From assembly GCF_036373705.1 (NCBI RefSeq), contig NW_027102770.1, positions 1 to 64,000 of the forward strand: a DNA stretch of 64,000 nucleotides. The letters are read 5' to 3'. A model generated the notes under the pieces. The model saw nothing but the letters and a program-made list of their open reading frames with translations, was not told where the DNA came from and did not search any database. This DNA is from Amia ocellicauda (taxonomy: Eukaryota > Chordata > Actinopteri > Amiiformes > Amiidae). Positions 31,922 through 45,743 of this stretch are shown one piece after another. Numbering within the stretch: the first letter of the stretch is position 1; each line of letters starts with the position of its first letter. The position numbers were made by a program, and so were the translations under genes.

Positions 31922-34477
31922 AGGACTCTCCCATTCCCCAGTGCCTACACTCAGGCGTAAGAAACAAAACAACAAAACAAAACAAAACAAAACAAAACAA
32001 AACAAAACAAAACAAAACAAAACAAAACAAAACAAAACAAAACAAAACAAAACAAAACAAAACAAAACAAAACAAAACAAAATCTGGATGCAGGCTGCAA
32101 CAAAGGAAGCACACAGAGGTGAAAACGTAAGGTTGACGGGAGCAACAAGCTCCCTGTTGCGACTGTCCAGGGGCGGCAATGGGAATTGGACGTTAGGTAA
32201 GTAGCATAGTAGCATAACAGCAGATCACGGACCACTGTCAATCAGATGCTTGCCTTTCCGTCCATCCATCCATCTATCTATCTATCTATCTATGACTCTC
32301 GATATCTAACTCTCTTGCTTGCTATCGCTCCCCCAATGGTCAGTAGCATAGTAGCATAACAGCAGATCACGGACCACTGTCAATCAGATGCTTGCCTTGC
32401 CGTCCATCCATCCATCCATCTATCTATCTATCTATCTATGACTCTCGATATCTAACTCTCTTGCTTGCTATCGCTCCCCCAATGGTCAGTAGCATAGTAG
32501 CATAACAGCAGATCACGGACCACTGTCAATCAGATGCTTGCCTTGCCGTCCATCCATCCATCCATCTATCTATCTATCTATCTATGACTCTCGATATCTA
32601 ACTCTCTTGCTTGCTATCGCTCCCCCAATGGTCAGTAGCATAGTAGCATAACAGCAGATCACGGACCACTGACAATCAGATGCTTGCCTTGCCGTCCATC
32701 CATCCATCTATCTATCTATCTATCTATGACTCTCGATATCTAACTCTCTTGCTTGCTATCGCTCCCCCAATGGTCAGTAGCATAGTAGCATAACAGCAGA
32801 TCACGGACCACTGTCAATCAGATGCTTGCCTTGCCGTCCATCCATCCATCTATCTATCTATCTATCTATGACTCTCGATATCTAACTCTCTTGCTTGCTA
32901 TCGCTCCCCCAATGGTCAGTAGCATAGTAGCATAACAGCAGATCACGGACCACTGTCAATCAGATGCTTGCCTTGCTGTCCATCCATCCATCTATCTATC
33001 TATCTATCTATGACTCTCGATATCTAACTCTCTTGCTTGCTATCGCTCCCCCAATGGTCAGTAGCATAGTAGCATAACAGCAGATCACGGACCACTGTCA
33101 ATCAGATGCTTGCCTTGCCGTCCATCCATCCATCTATCTATCTATCTATCTATGACTCTCGATATCTAACTCTCTTGCTTGCTATCGCTCCCCCAATGGT
33201 CAGTAGCATAGTAGCATAACAGCAGATCACGGACCACTGTCAATCAGATGCTTGCCTTGCCGTCCATCCATCCATCCATCTATCTATCTATCTATCTATG
33301 ACTCTCGATATCTAACTCTCTTGCTTGCTATCGCTCCCCCAATGGTCAGTAGCATAGTAGCATAACAGCAGATCACGGACCACTGACAATCAGATGCTTG
33401 CCTTGCCGTCCATCCATCCATCTATCTATCTATCTATCTATGACTCTCGATATCTAACTCTCTTGCTTGCTATCGCTCCCCCAATGGTCAGTAGCATAGT
33501 AGCATAACAGCAGATCACGGACCACTGTCAATCAGATGCTTGCCTTGCCGTCCATCCATCCATCTATCTATCTATCTATCTATGACTCTCGATATCTAAC
33601 TCTCTTGCTTGCTATCGCTCCCCCAATGGTCAGTAGCATAGTAGCATAACAGCAGATCACGGACCACTGTCAATCAGATGCTTGCCTTGCTGTCCATCCA
33701 TCCATCTATCTATCTATCTATCTATGACTCTCGATATCTAACTCTCTTGCTTGCTATCGCTCCCCCAATGGTCAGTAGCATAGTAGCATAACAGCAGATC
33801 ACGGACCACTGTCAATCAGATGCTTGCCTTGCCGTCCATCCATCCATCTATCTATCTATCTATCTATGACTCTTGATATCTAACTCTCTTGCTTGCTATC
33901 GCTACACCAATGGTCAGTAGAATAGTAGCATATCAGCAGATCATGGACCACAGTCAATCAGATGCTTGCCTTGCCGTCCATCCATCCATCTATCTATCTA
34001 TTATCTATGACTCTCGATATCTAACTATCTTGCTTGCTATCGCTCCCCCAATGGTCAGTAGCATAGTAGCATAACAGCAGATCACGGACCACTATCAATC
34101 AGATGCTTGCCTTGCCGTCCATCCATCCATCTATCTATCTATCTATCTATGACTCTTGATATCTAACTCTCTTGCTTGCTATCGCTACCCCAATGGTCAG
34201 TAGAATAGTAGCATATCAGCAGATCATGGACCACAGTCAATCAGATGCTTGCCTTGCCGTCCATCCATCCATCTATCTATCTATCTATCTAGCTATCTAT
34301 CTAGCTATTTAGCTAGCTATCAATCTATGACTCTCAATATCTAACTCTCTTGCTTGCTATCTCTCCCCCAATGGTCACGTATGTTGCATTCAACAACAAA
34401 GAAAATCGTGTGCTGGAAATGATTTCTGGCAACTGTGAAGGAACAGCACGACTGCAGCAAGCACAACACCTCCGTCT

Positions 34478-34551
34478 GTGTCTGTTGCGCAATCGGTCAG
34501 CGTGTTCGGCTGTTAACCGAAAGGATGGTGGTTTGAATCCACCCAGGGACG
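34478..34551 (+). tRNA. tRNA-Asn(GTT), module 6
   Basis: G9-to-T subfamily; 5' flank 'gaacagcacg' as in module 3. It follows the longest monomer run (2868 bp module spacing). Confidence 0.82.
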
Positions 34552-34715
34552 GCCCACTTTTCCCCCCGCCCCTTGTTATTGTTTCTACTTCTGGCGGTCA
34601 CCTTGCCAGACTGCGGCTACAGTAACCTTAAGCTGCTTGCTGCGGACGGCCATCTTGGAAAAATGGATTGAGCGTTTAGAAACTTCCTTTCCATTGCCTA
34701 GGCCAACATAAACCA

Positions 34716-34789
34716 AGGCACTGCTAGGAGTCGAACCCAGGGTTTCCTGTTTACGAGACAGGCGCTTTGACCAACTAAGCCACGGTGCC
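34716..34789 (-). tRNA. tRNA-Thr(CGT), module 6
   Basis: As module 1; the neighbouring CAAAA tract has one 'caaatcaaaac' interruption. Confidence 0.87.
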
Positions 34790-35430
34790 AGGACTCTCCC
34801 ATTCCCCAGTGCCTACACTCAGGCGTAAGAAACAAAACAACAAAACAAAACAAAACAAAACAAAACAAAACAAAACAAAACAAAACAAAACAAAACAAAA
34901 CAAAACAAAACAAATCAAAACAAAACAAAACAAAACAAAACAAAATCTGGATGCAGGCTGCAACAAAGGAAGCACACAGAGGTGAAAACGTAAGGTTGAC
35001 GGGAGCAACAAGCTCCCTGTTGCGACTGTCCAGGGGCGGCAATGGGAATTGGACGTTAGGTAAGTAGCATAGTAGCATAACAGCAGATCACGGACCACTG
35101 TCAATCAGATGCTTGCCTTTCCGTCCATCCATCCATCTATCTATCTATCTATCTATGACTCTCGATATCTAACTCTCTTGCTTGCTATCGCTCCCCCAAT
35201 GGTCAGTAGCATAGTAGCATAACAGCAGATCACGGACCACTGTCAATCAGATGCTTGCCTTGCCGTCCATCCATCCATCTATCTATCTATCTATCTATCT
35301 ATGACTCTCGATATCTAACTCTCTTGCTTGCTATCGCTCCCCCAATGGTCAGTAGCATAGTAGCATAACAGCAGATCACGGACCACTGTCAATCAGATGC
35401 TTGCCTTGCCGTCCATCCATCCATCCATCC

Positions 35431-35480
<50 letters not shown>

Positions 35481-36534
35481 GACTCTCGATATCTAACTCT
35501 CTTGCTTGCTATCGCTTCCCCAATGGTCAGTAGCATAGTAGCATAACAGCAGATCACGGACCACTTGTAAAACAGATGCTTACCTTGCCGTCCATCCATC
35601 CATCCATCTATCTATCTATCTATCTATGACTCTCGATATCTAACTCTCTTGCTTGCTATCGCTCCCCCAATGGTCAGTAGCATAGTAGCATAACAGCAGA
35701 TCACGGACCACTGTCAATCAGATGCTTGCCTTGCCGTCCATCCATCCATCCATCTATCTATCTATCTATCTATGACTCTCGATATCTAACTCTCTTGCTT
35801 GCTATCGCTCCCCCAATGGTCAGTAGCATAGTAGCATAACAGCAGATCACGGACCACTGTCAATCAGATGCTTGCCTTGCCGTCCATCCATCCATCCATC
35901 TATCTATCTATCTATCTATGACTCTCGATATCTAACTCTCTTGCTTGCTATCGCTCCCCCAATGGTCAGTAGCATAGTAGCATAACAGCAGATCACGGAC
36001 CACTGTCAATCAGATGCTTGCCTTGCCGTCCATCCATCCATCTATCTATCTATCTATCTATGACTCTCGATATCTAACTCTCTTGCTTGCTATCGCTCCC
36101 CCAATGGTCAGTAGCATAGTAGCATAACAGCAGATCACGGACCACTGTCAATCAGATGCTTGCCTTGCCGTCCATCCATCCATCCATCTATCTATCTATC
36201 TATCTATGACTCTTGATATCTAACTCTCTTGCTTGCTATCGCTACCCCAATGGTCAGTAGAATAGTAGCATATCAGCAGATCATGGACCACAGTCAATCA
36301 GATGCTTGCCTTGCCGTCCATCCATCCATCTATCTATCTATCTATCTAGCTATCTATCTAGCTTTTTAGCTAGCTATCAATCTATGACTCTCAATATCTA
36401 ACTCTCTTGCTTGCTATCGCTCCCCCAATGGTCACGTATGTTGCATTCAACAACAAAGAAAATCGTGTGCTGGAAATGATTTCTGGCAACTGTGAAGGAA
36501 CTGCACGACTGCAGCAAGCACAACACCTCCGTCT

Positions 36535-36608
36535 GTGTCTGTTGCGCAATCGGTCAGCGTGTTCGGCTGTTAACCGAAAGGATGGTGGTTTGAATCCACC
36601 CAGGGACG
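36535..36608 (+). tRNA. tRNA-Asn(GTT), module 7
   Basis: G9-to-T subfamily, otherwise as module 1. Confidence 0.82.
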
Positions 36609-36772
36609 GCCCACTTTTCCCCCCGCCCCTTGTTATTGTTTCTACTTCTGGCGGTCACCTTGCCAGACTGCGGCTACAGTAACCTTAAGCTGCTTGCTGC
36701 GGACGGCCATCTTGGAAAAATGTATTGAGTGTTTTGAAACTTCCTTTCCATTGCCTAGGCCAACATAAACCA

Positions 36773-36846
36773 AGGCACTGCTAGGAGTCGAACCCAGGGT
36801 TTCCTGTTTACGAGACAGGCGCTTTGACCAACTAAGCCACGGTGCC
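36773..36846 (-). tRNA. tRNA-Thr(CGT), module 7
   Basis: As module 1. Confidence 0.87.
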
Positions 36847-38708
36847 AGGACTCTCCCATTCCCCAGTGCCTACACTCAGGCGTAAGAAACAAAACAACAA
36901 AACAAAACAAAACAAAACAAAACAAAACAAAACAAAACAAAACAAAACAAAACAAAACAAAACAAAACAAAACAAAACAAAACAAAACAAAACAAAACAA
37001 AATCTGGATGCAGGCTGCAACAAAGGAAGCACACAGAGGTGAAAACGTAAGGTTGACGGGAGCAACAAGCTCCCTGTTGCGACTGTCCAGGGGCGGCAAT
37101 GGGAATTGGACGTTAGGTAAGTAGCATAGTAGCATAACAGCAGATCACGGACCACTGTCAATCAGATGCTTGCCTTTCCGTCCATCCATCCATCTATCTA
37201 TCTATCTATCTATGACTCTCGATATCTAACTCTCTTGCTTGCTATCGCTCCCCCAATGGTCAGTAGCATAGTAGCATAACAGCAGATCACGGACCACTGT
37301 CAATCAGATGCTTGCCTTGCCGTCCATCCATCCATCTATCTATCTATCTATCTATCTATGACTCTCGATATCTAACTCTCTTGCTTGCTATCGCTCCCCC
37401 AATGGTCAGTAGCATAGTAGCATAACAGCAGATCACGGACCACTGTCAATCAGATGCTTGCCTTGCCGTCCATCCATCCATCCATCCATCTATCTATCTA
37501 TCTATCTATCTATCTATGACTCTCGATATCTAACTCTCTTGCTTGCTATCGCTTCCCCAATGGTCAGTAGCATAGTAGCATAACAGCAGATCACGGACCA
37601 CTGTCAATCAGATGCTTGCCTTGCCGTCCATCCATCTATTTATCTAGCTAGCTATCTATCTATGACTCTCGATATCTAACTCTCTTGCTTGCTATCGCTC
37701 CCCCAATGGTCAGTAGCATAGTAGCATAACAGCAGATCACGGACCACTGTCAATCAGATGCTTGCCTTGCCGTCCATCCATCCATCCATCTATCTATCTA
37801 TCTATCTATGACTCTCGATATCTAACTCTCTTGCTTGCTATCGCTCCCCCAATGGTCAGTAGCATAGTAGCATAACAGCAGATCACGGACCACTGTCAAT
37901 CAGATGCTTGCCTTGCCGTCCATCCATCCATCCATCTATCTATCTATCTATCTATGACTCTCGATATCTAACTCTCTTGCTTGCTATCGCTCCCCCAATG
38001 GTCAGTAGCATAGTAGCATAACAGCAGATCACGGACCACTGTCAATCAGATGCTTGCCTTGCCGTCCATCCATCCATCTATCTATCTATCTATCTATGAC
38101 TCTCGATATCTAACTCTCTTGCTTGCTATCGCTCCCCCAATGGTCAGTAGCATAGTAGCATAACAGCAGATCACGGACCACTGTCAATCAGATGCTTGCC
38201 TTGCCGTCCATCCATCCATCTATCTATCTATCTATCTATGACTCTCGATATCTAACTCTCTTGCTTGCTATCGCTCCCCCAATGGTCAGTAGCATAGTAG
38301 CATAACAGCAGATCACGGACCACTGTCAATCAGATGCTTGCCTTGCCGTCCATCCATCCATCTATCTATCTATCTATCTATGACTCTTGATATCTAACTC
38401 TCTTGCTTGCTATCGCTACCCCAATGGTCAGTAGAATAGTAGCATATCAGCAGATCATGGACCACAGTCAATCAGATGCTTGCCTTGCCGTCCATCCATC
38501 CATCTATCTATCTATCTATCTAGCTATCTATCTAGCTATTTAGCTAGCTATCAATCTATGACTCTCAATATCTAACTCTCTTGCTTGCTATCGCTCCCCC
38601 AATGGTCACGTATGTTGCATTCAACGACAAAGAAAATCGTGTGCTGGAAATGATTTCTGGCAACTGTGAAGGAACTGCACGACTGCAGCAAGCACAACAC
38701 CTCCGTCT

Positions 38709-38782
38709 GTGTCTGTTGCGCAATCGGTCAGCGTGTTCGGCTGTTAACCGAAAGGATGGTGGTTTGAATCCACCCAGGGACG
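38709..38782 (+). tRNA. tRNA-Asn(GTT), module 8
   Basis: Last copy of the G9-to-T block; its 5' spacer has the 'caacgacaaag' form of the other subfamily, so it looks like a recombinant edge. Confidence 0.82.
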
Positions 38783-38946
38783 GCCCACTTTTCCCCCCGC
38801 CCCTTGTTATTGTTTCTACTTCTGGCGGTCACCTTGCCAGACTGCGGCTACAGTAACCTTAAGCTGCTTGCTGCGGACGGCCATCTTGGAAAAATGTATT
38901 GAGTGTTTCGAAACTTCCTTTCCATTGCCTAGGCCAACATAAACCA

Positions 38947-39020
38947 AGGCACTGCTAGGAGTCGAACCCAGGGTTTCCTGTTTACGAGACAGGCGCTTTG
39001 ACCAACTAAGCCACGGTGCC
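38947..39020 (-). tRNA. tRNA-Thr(CGT), module 8
   Basis: As module 1; the CAAAA tract has a 'caaaccaaaac' and an 'aacagaac' change. Confidence 0.87.
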
Positions 39021-39676
39021 AGGACTCTCCCATTCCCCAGTGCCTACACTCAGGCGTAAGAAACAAAACAACAAACCAAAACAAAACAAAACAAAACAGA
39101 ACAAAACAAAACAAAACAAAACAAAACAAAACAAAACAAAACAAAACAAAACAAAACAAAACAAAACAAAACAAAACAAAACAAAATCTGGATGCAGGCT
39201 GCAACAAAGGAAGCACACAGAGGTGAAAACGTAAGGTTGACGGGAGCAACAAGCTCCCTGTTGCGACTGTCCAGGGGCGGCAATGGGAATTGGACGTTAG
39301 GTAAGTAGCATAGTAGCATAACAGCAGATCACGGACCACTGTCAATCAGATGCTTGCCTTTCCGTCCATCCATCCATCTATCTATCTATCTATCTTTGAC
39401 TCTCGATATCTAACTCTCTTGCTTGCTATCGCTCCCCCAATGGTCAGTAGCATAGTAGCATAACAGCAGATCACGGACCACTGTCAATCAGATGCTTGCC
39501 TTGCCGTCCATCCATCCATCCATCTATGACTCTCAATATCTAACTCTCTTGCTTGCTATCGCTCCCCCAATGGTCACGTATGTTGCATTCAACGACAAAG
39601 AAAATCGTGTGCTGGAAATGATTTCTGGCAACTGTGAAGGAACTGCACGACTGCAGCAAGCAAAACACCTCCGTCT

Positions 39677-39750
39677 GTGTCTGTGGCGCAATCGGTCAGC
39701 GTGTTCGGCTGTTAACCGAAAGGATGGTGGTTTGAATCCACCCAGGGACG
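39677..39750 (+). tRNA. tRNA-Asn(GTT), module 9
   Basis: G9 form. The 3' flank reads 'gccgaatttt', so the T4 terminator is kept. The module starts right after 'tccatccatccatctatgac', without the AGCT-rich variant monomer that precedes most modules. Confidence 0.83.
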
Positions 39751-39914
39751 GCCGAATTTTCCCCCCGCCCCTTGTTATTGTTTCTACTTCTGGCGGTCAC
39801 CTTGCCAGACTGCGGCTACAGTAACCTTAAGCTGCTTGCTGCGGACGGCCATCTTGGAAAAATGTATTGAGCGTTTAGAAACTTCCTTTCCATTGCCTAG
39901 GCCAACATAAACCA

Positions 39915-39988
39915 AGGCACTGTTAGGAATTGAACCCAGGGTATCCTGTTTACAAGACATGCGCTTTGACCAACTAAGCCACGGTGCC
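39915..39988 (-). tRNA. tRNA-Thr with anticodon TGT, module 9 (most diverged copy)
   Basis: The anticodon loop is CTTGTAA, so the anticodon has changed from CGT to TGT (still threonine). Other changes: C28 to A (stem mismatch), a T-loop TTCAATT (G57 to A), and a broken 49-65 pair. It is either a decaying copy or one touched by conversion from a tRNA-Thr(TGT). Confidence 0.75.
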
Positions 39989-41650
39989 AGGACTCTCCCA
40001 TTCCCCAGTGCCTACACTCAGGCGTAAGAAACAAAACAAACCAAAACAAAACAAACCAAACCAAACCAAAACAAAACAAAACAAAACAAAACAAAACAAA
40101 ACAAAACAAAACAAAACAAAACAAAATCTGGATGCAGGCTGCAACAAAGGAAGCACACAGAGGTGAAAACGTAAGGTTGACGGGAGCAACAAGCTCCCTG
40201 TTGCGACTGTCCAGGGGCGGCAATGGGAATTGGACGTTAGGTAAGTAGCATAGTAGCATAACAGCAGATCACGGACCACTGTCAATCAGATGCTTGCCTT
40301 TCCGTCCATCCATCCATCTATCTATCTATCTATCTTTGACTCTCGATATCTAACTCTCTTGCTTGCTATCGCTCCCCCAATGGTCAGTAGCATAGTAGCA
40401 TAACAGCAGATCACGGACCACTGTCAATCAGATGCTTGCCTTGCCGTCCATCCATCCATCTATCTATCTATCTATATATGACTCTCGATATCTAACTCTC
40501 TTGCTTGCTATCGCTCCCCCAATGGTCAGTAGCATAGTAGCATAACAGCAGATCACGGACCACTGTCAATCAGATGCTTGCCTTGCCGTCCATCCATCCA
40601 TCTATCTATCTATCTATCTATGACTCTCGATATCTAACTCTCTTGCTTGCTATCGCTCCCCCAATGGTCAGTAGCATAGTAGCATAACAGCAGATCACGG
40701 ACCACTGTCAATCAGATGCTTGCCTTGCCGTCCATCCATCCATCTATCTATCTATCTATCTATGACTCTCGATATCTAACTCTCTTGCTTGCTATCGCTC
40801 CCCCAATGGTCAGTAGCATAGTAGCATAACAGCAGATCACGGACCACTGTCAATCAGATGCTTGCCTTGCCGTCCATCCATCCATCTAACTATCTATCTA
40901 TCTATGACTCTTGATATCTAACTCTCTTGCTTGCTATCACTACCCCAATGGTCAGTAGAATAGTAGCATATCAGCAGATCATGGACCACTGTCAATCAGA
41001 TGCTTGCCTTGCCGTCCATCCATCCATCCATCTATCTATCTACCTATCTATGACTCTCGATATCTAACTCTCTTGCTTGCTATCGCTCCCCCAATGGTCA
41101 GTAGCATAGTAGCATAACAGCAGATCACGGACCACTGTCAATCAGATGCTTGCCTTGCCGTCCATCCATCCATCTATCTATCTATCTATCTATGACTCTC
41201 GATATCTAACTCTCTTGCTTGCTATCGCTCCCCCAATGGTCAGTAGCATAGTAGCATAACAGCAGATCACGGACCACTGTCAATCAGATGCTTGCCTTGC
41301 CGTCCATCCATCCATCTATCTATCTATCTATCTATGACTCTTGATATCTAACTCTCTTGCTTGCTATCGCTACCCCAATGGTCAGTAGAATAGTAGCATA
41401 TCAGCAGATCATGGACCACAGTCAATCAGATGCTTGCCTTGCCGTCCATCCATCCATCTATCTAGCTATCTATCTAGCTATTTAGCTAGCTATCAATCTA
41501 TGACTCTCAATATCTAACTCTCTTGCTTGCTATCGCTCCCCCAATGGTCACGTATGTTGCATTCAACGACAAAGAAAATCATGTGCTGGAAATGATTTCT
41601 GGCAACTGTGAAGGAACTGCACGACTGCAGCAAGCACAACACCTCCGTCT

Positions 41651-41724
41651 GTGTCTGTGGCGCAATCGGTCAGCGTGTTCGGCTGTTAACCGAAAGGATG
41701 GTGGTTTGAATCCACCCAGGGACG
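41651..41724 (+). tRNA. tRNA-Asn(GTT), module 10
   Basis: As module 1; the 5' spacer differs by one base ('aaaatcatgtg'). Confidence 0.85.
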
Positions 41725-41888
41725 GCCCACTTTTCCCCCCGCCCCTTGTTATTGTTTCTACTTCTGGCGGTCACCTTGCCAGACTGCGGCTACAGTAACC
41801 TTAAGCTGCTTGCTGCGGACGGCCATCTTGGAAAAATGTATTGAGTGTTTAGAAACTTCCTTTCCATTGCCTAGGCCAACATAAACCA

Positions 41889-41962
41889 AGGCACTGCTAG
41901 GAGTCGAACCCAGGGTTTCCTGTTTACGATACAGGCGCTTTGACCAACTAAGCCACGGTGCC
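41889..41962 (-). tRNA. tRNA-Thr(CGT), module 10
   Basis: C32 to A in the anticodon loop; otherwise as module 1. Confidence 0.83.
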
Positions 41963-42780
41963 AGGACTCTCCCATTCCCCAGTGCCTACACTCAGGCGTA
42001 AGAAACAAAACAAAACAAAACAAAACAAAACAAAACAAAACAAAACAAAACAAAACAAAACAAAACAAAACAAAACAAAACAAAACAAAACAAAACAAAA
42101 TCTGGATGCAGGCTGCAACAAAGGAAGCACACAGAGGTGAAAACGTAAGGTTGACGGGAGCAACAAGCTCCCTGTTGCGACTGTCCAGGGGCGGCAATGG
42201 GAATTGGACGTTAGGTAAGTAGCATAGTAGCATAACAGCAGATCACGGACCACTGTCAATCAGATGCTTGCCTTTCCGTCCATCCATCCATCTATCTATC
42301 TATCTATCTTTGACTCTCGATATCTAACTCTCTTGCTTGCTATCGCTCCCCCAATGGTCAGTAGCATAGTAGCATAACAGCAGATCACGGACCACTGTCA
42401 ATCAGATGCTTGCCTTGCCGTCCATCCATCCATCTATCTATCTATCTATCTATGACTCTCGATATCTAACTCTCTTGCTTGCTATCGCTCCCCCAATGGT
42501 CAGTAGCATAGTAGCATAACAGCAGATCACGGACCACTGTCAATCAGATGCTTGCCTTGCCGTCCATCCATCCATCTATCTATCTATCTATCTAGCTATC
42601 TATCTAGCTATTTAGCTAGCTATCAATCTATGACTCTCAATATCTAACTCTCTTGCTTGCTATCGCTCCCCCAATGGTCACGTATGTTGCATTCAACGAC
42701 AAAGAAAATCGTGTGCTGGAAATGATTTCTGGCAACTGTGAAGGAACTGCACGACTGCAGCAAGCACAACACCTCCGTCT

Positions 42781-42854
42781 GTGTCTGTGGCGCAATCGGT
42801 CAGCGTGTTCGGCTGTTAACCGAAAAGATGGTGGTTTGAATCCACCCAGGGACG
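42781..42854 (+). tRNA. tRNA-Asn(GTT), module 11
   Basis: One change in the variable loop ('cgaaaagatgg'). Confidence 0.84.
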
Positions 42855-43018
42855 GCCCACTTTTCCCCCCGCCCCTTGTTATTGTTTCTACTTCTGGCGG
42901 TCACCTTGCCAGACTGCGGCTGCAGTAACCTTAAGCTGCTTGCTGCGGACGGCCATCTTGGAAAAATGTATTGAGCGTTTAGAAACTTCCTTTCCATTGC
43001 CTAGGCCAACATAAACCA

Positions 43019-43092
43019 AGGCACTGCTAGGAGTCGAACCCAGGGTTTCCTGTTTACGAGACAGGCGCTTTGACCAACTAAGCCACGGTGGC
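43019..43092 (-). tRNA. tRNA-Thr(CGT), module 11
   Basis: G2 to C breaks the second acceptor pair ('cggtggcagg' on the plus strand), adding to the shared 6-67 mismatch. Confidence 0.8.
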
Positions 43093-43922
43093 AGGACTCT
43101 CCCATTCCCCAGTGCCTACACTCAGGCGTAAGAAACAAAACAAAACAAAACAAAACAAAACAAAACAAAACAAAACAAAACAAAACAAAACAAAACAAAA
43201 CAAAACAAAACAAAACAAAACAAAACAAAACAAAACAAAACAAAACAAAACAAAATCTGGATGCAGGCTGCAACAAAGGAAGCACACAGAGGTGAAAACG
43301 TAAGGTTGACGGGAGCAACAAGCTCCCTGTTGCGACTGTCCAGGGGCGGCAATGGGAATTGGACGTTAGGTAAGTAGCATAGTAGCATAACAGCAGATCA
43401 CGGACCACTGTCAATCAGATGCTTGCCTTGCCGTCCATCCATCCATCTATCTATCTATCTATCTATGACTCTCGATATCTAACTCTCTTGCTTGCTATCG
43501 CTCCCCCAATGGTCAGTAGCATAGTAGCATAACAGCAGATCACGGACCACTGTCAATCAGATGCTTGCCTTGCCGTCCATCCATCCATCTATCTATCTAT
43601 CTATCTATGACTCTTGATATCTAACTCTCTTGCTTGCTATCGCTACCCCAATGGTCAGTAGAATAGTAGCATATCAGCAGATCATGGACCAAGTCAATCA
43701 CATGCTTGCCTTGCCGTCCATCTATCTATCTATCTATCTATCTATCTAGCTATTTAGCTAGCTATCAATCTATGACTCTCAATATCTAACTCTCTTGCTT
43801 GCTATCGCTCCCCCAATGGTCACGTATGTTGCATTCAACGACAAAGAAAATCGTGTGCTGGAAATGATTTCTGACAACTGTGAAGGAACTGCACGACTGC
43901 AGCAAGCACAACACCTCCGTCT

Positions 43923-43996
43923 GTGTCTGTGGCGCAATCGGTCAGCGTGTTCGGCTGTTAACCGAAAGCATGGTGGTTTGAATCCACCCAGGGACG
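43923..43996 (+). tRNA. tRNA-Asn(GTT), module 12
   Basis: Variable-loop change ('cgaaagcatgg'); otherwise as module 1. Confidence 0.84.
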
Positions 43997-44160
43997 GCCC
44001 ACTTTTCCCCCCGCCCCTTGTTATTGTTTCTACTTCTGGCGGTCACCTTGCCAGACTGCGGCTACAGTAACCTTAAGCTGCTTGCTGCGGACGGCCATCT
44101 TGGAAAAATGTATTGAGTGTTTCGAAACTTCCTTTCCATTGCCTAGGCCAACATAAACCA

Positions 44161-44234
44161 AGGCACTGCTAGGAGTCGAACCCAGGGTTTCCTGTTTACG
44201 AGACAGGCGCTTTGACCAACTAAGCCACGGTGCC
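44161..44234 (-). tRNA. tRNA-Thr(CGT), module 12
   Basis: As module 1; next to the shortest CAAAA tract. Confidence 0.87.
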
Positions 44235-45431
44235 AGGACTCTCCCATTCCCCAGTGCCTACACTCAGGCGTAAGAAACAAAACAAAACAAAACAAAACAA
44301 AACAAAACAAAACAAAATCTGGATGCAGGCTGCAACAAAGGAAGCACACAGAGGTGAAAACGTAAGGTTGACGGGAGCAACAAGCTCCCTGTTGCGACTG
44401 TCCAGGGGCGGCAATGGGAATTGGACGTTAGGTAAGTAGCATAGTAGCATAACAGCAGATCACGGACCACTGTCAATCAGATGCTTGCCTTTCCGTCCAT
44501 CCATCCATCTATCTATCTATCTATCTTTGACTCTCGATATCTAACTCTCTTGCTTGCTATCGCTCCCCCAATGGTCAGTAGCATAGTAGCATAACAGCAG
44601 ATCACGGACCACTGTCAATCAGATGCTTGCCTTGCCGTCCATCCATCCATCCATCTATCTATCTACCTATCTATGACTCTCGATATCTAACTCTCTTGCT
44701 TGCTATCGCTCCCCCAATGGTCAGTAGCATAGTAGCATAACAGCAGATCACGGACCACTGTCAATCAGATGCTTGCCTTGCCGTCCATCCATCCATCCAT
44801 CTATCTAACTATCTATCTATGACTCTCGATATCTAACTCTCTTGCTTGCTATCGCTCCCCCAATGGTCAGTAGCATAGTAGCATAACAGCAGATCACGGA
44901 CCACTGTCAATCAGATGCTTGCCTTGCCGTCCATCCATCCATCTATCTATCTATCTATCTATGACTCTCGATATCTAACTCTCTTGCTTGCTATCGCTCC
45001 CCCAATGGTCAGTAGCATAGTAGCATAACAGTAGATCACGGACCACTGTCAATCAGATGCTTGCCTTGCCGTCCATCCATCCATCTATCTATCTATCTAT
45101 CTATGACTCTTGATATCTAACTCTCTTGCTTGCTATCGCTACCCCAATGGTCAGTAGAATAGTAGCATATCAGCAGATCATGGACCACAGTCAATCAGAT
45201 GCTTGCCTTGCCGTCCATCCATCCATCTATCTATCTATCAATCTAGCTATCTATCTAGCTATTTAGCTAGCTATCAATCTATGACTCTCAATATCTAACT
45301 CTCTTGCTTGCTATCGCTCCCCCAATGGTCACGTATGTTGCATTCAACGACAAAGAAAATCGTGTGCTGGAAATGATTTCTGGCAACTGTGAAGGAACTG
45401 CACGACTGCAGCAAGCACAACACCTCCGTCT

Positions 45432-45505
45432 GTGTCTGTGGCGCAATCGGTCAGCGTGTTCGGCTGTTAATCGAAAGGATGGTGGTTTGAATCCACCCAG
45501 GGACG
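45432..45505 (+). tRNA. tRNA-Asn(GTT), module 13
   Basis: C39 to T in the anticodon stem ('gttaatcgaaagg'), leaving a G-T wobble under the loop; shared with module 16. Confidence 0.82.
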
Positions 45506-45669
45506 GCCCACTTTTCCCCCCGCCCCTTGTTATTGTTTCTACTTCTGGCGGTCACCTTGCCAGACTGCGGCTACAGTAACCTTAAGCTGCTTGCTGCGGA
45601 CCGCCATCTTGGAAAAATGTATTGAGCGTTTAGAAACTTCCTTTCCATTGCCTAGGCCAACATAAACCA

Positions 45670-45743
45670 AGGCACTGCTAGGAGTCGAACCCAGGGTTTC
45701 CTGTTTACGAGACAGGCGCTTTGACCAACTAAGCCACGGTGCC
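45670..45743 (-). tRNA. tRNA-Thr(CGT), module 13
   Basis: As module 1; 5' flank reads 'cagaacctac' instead of 'cagtgcctac'. Confidence 0.87.
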
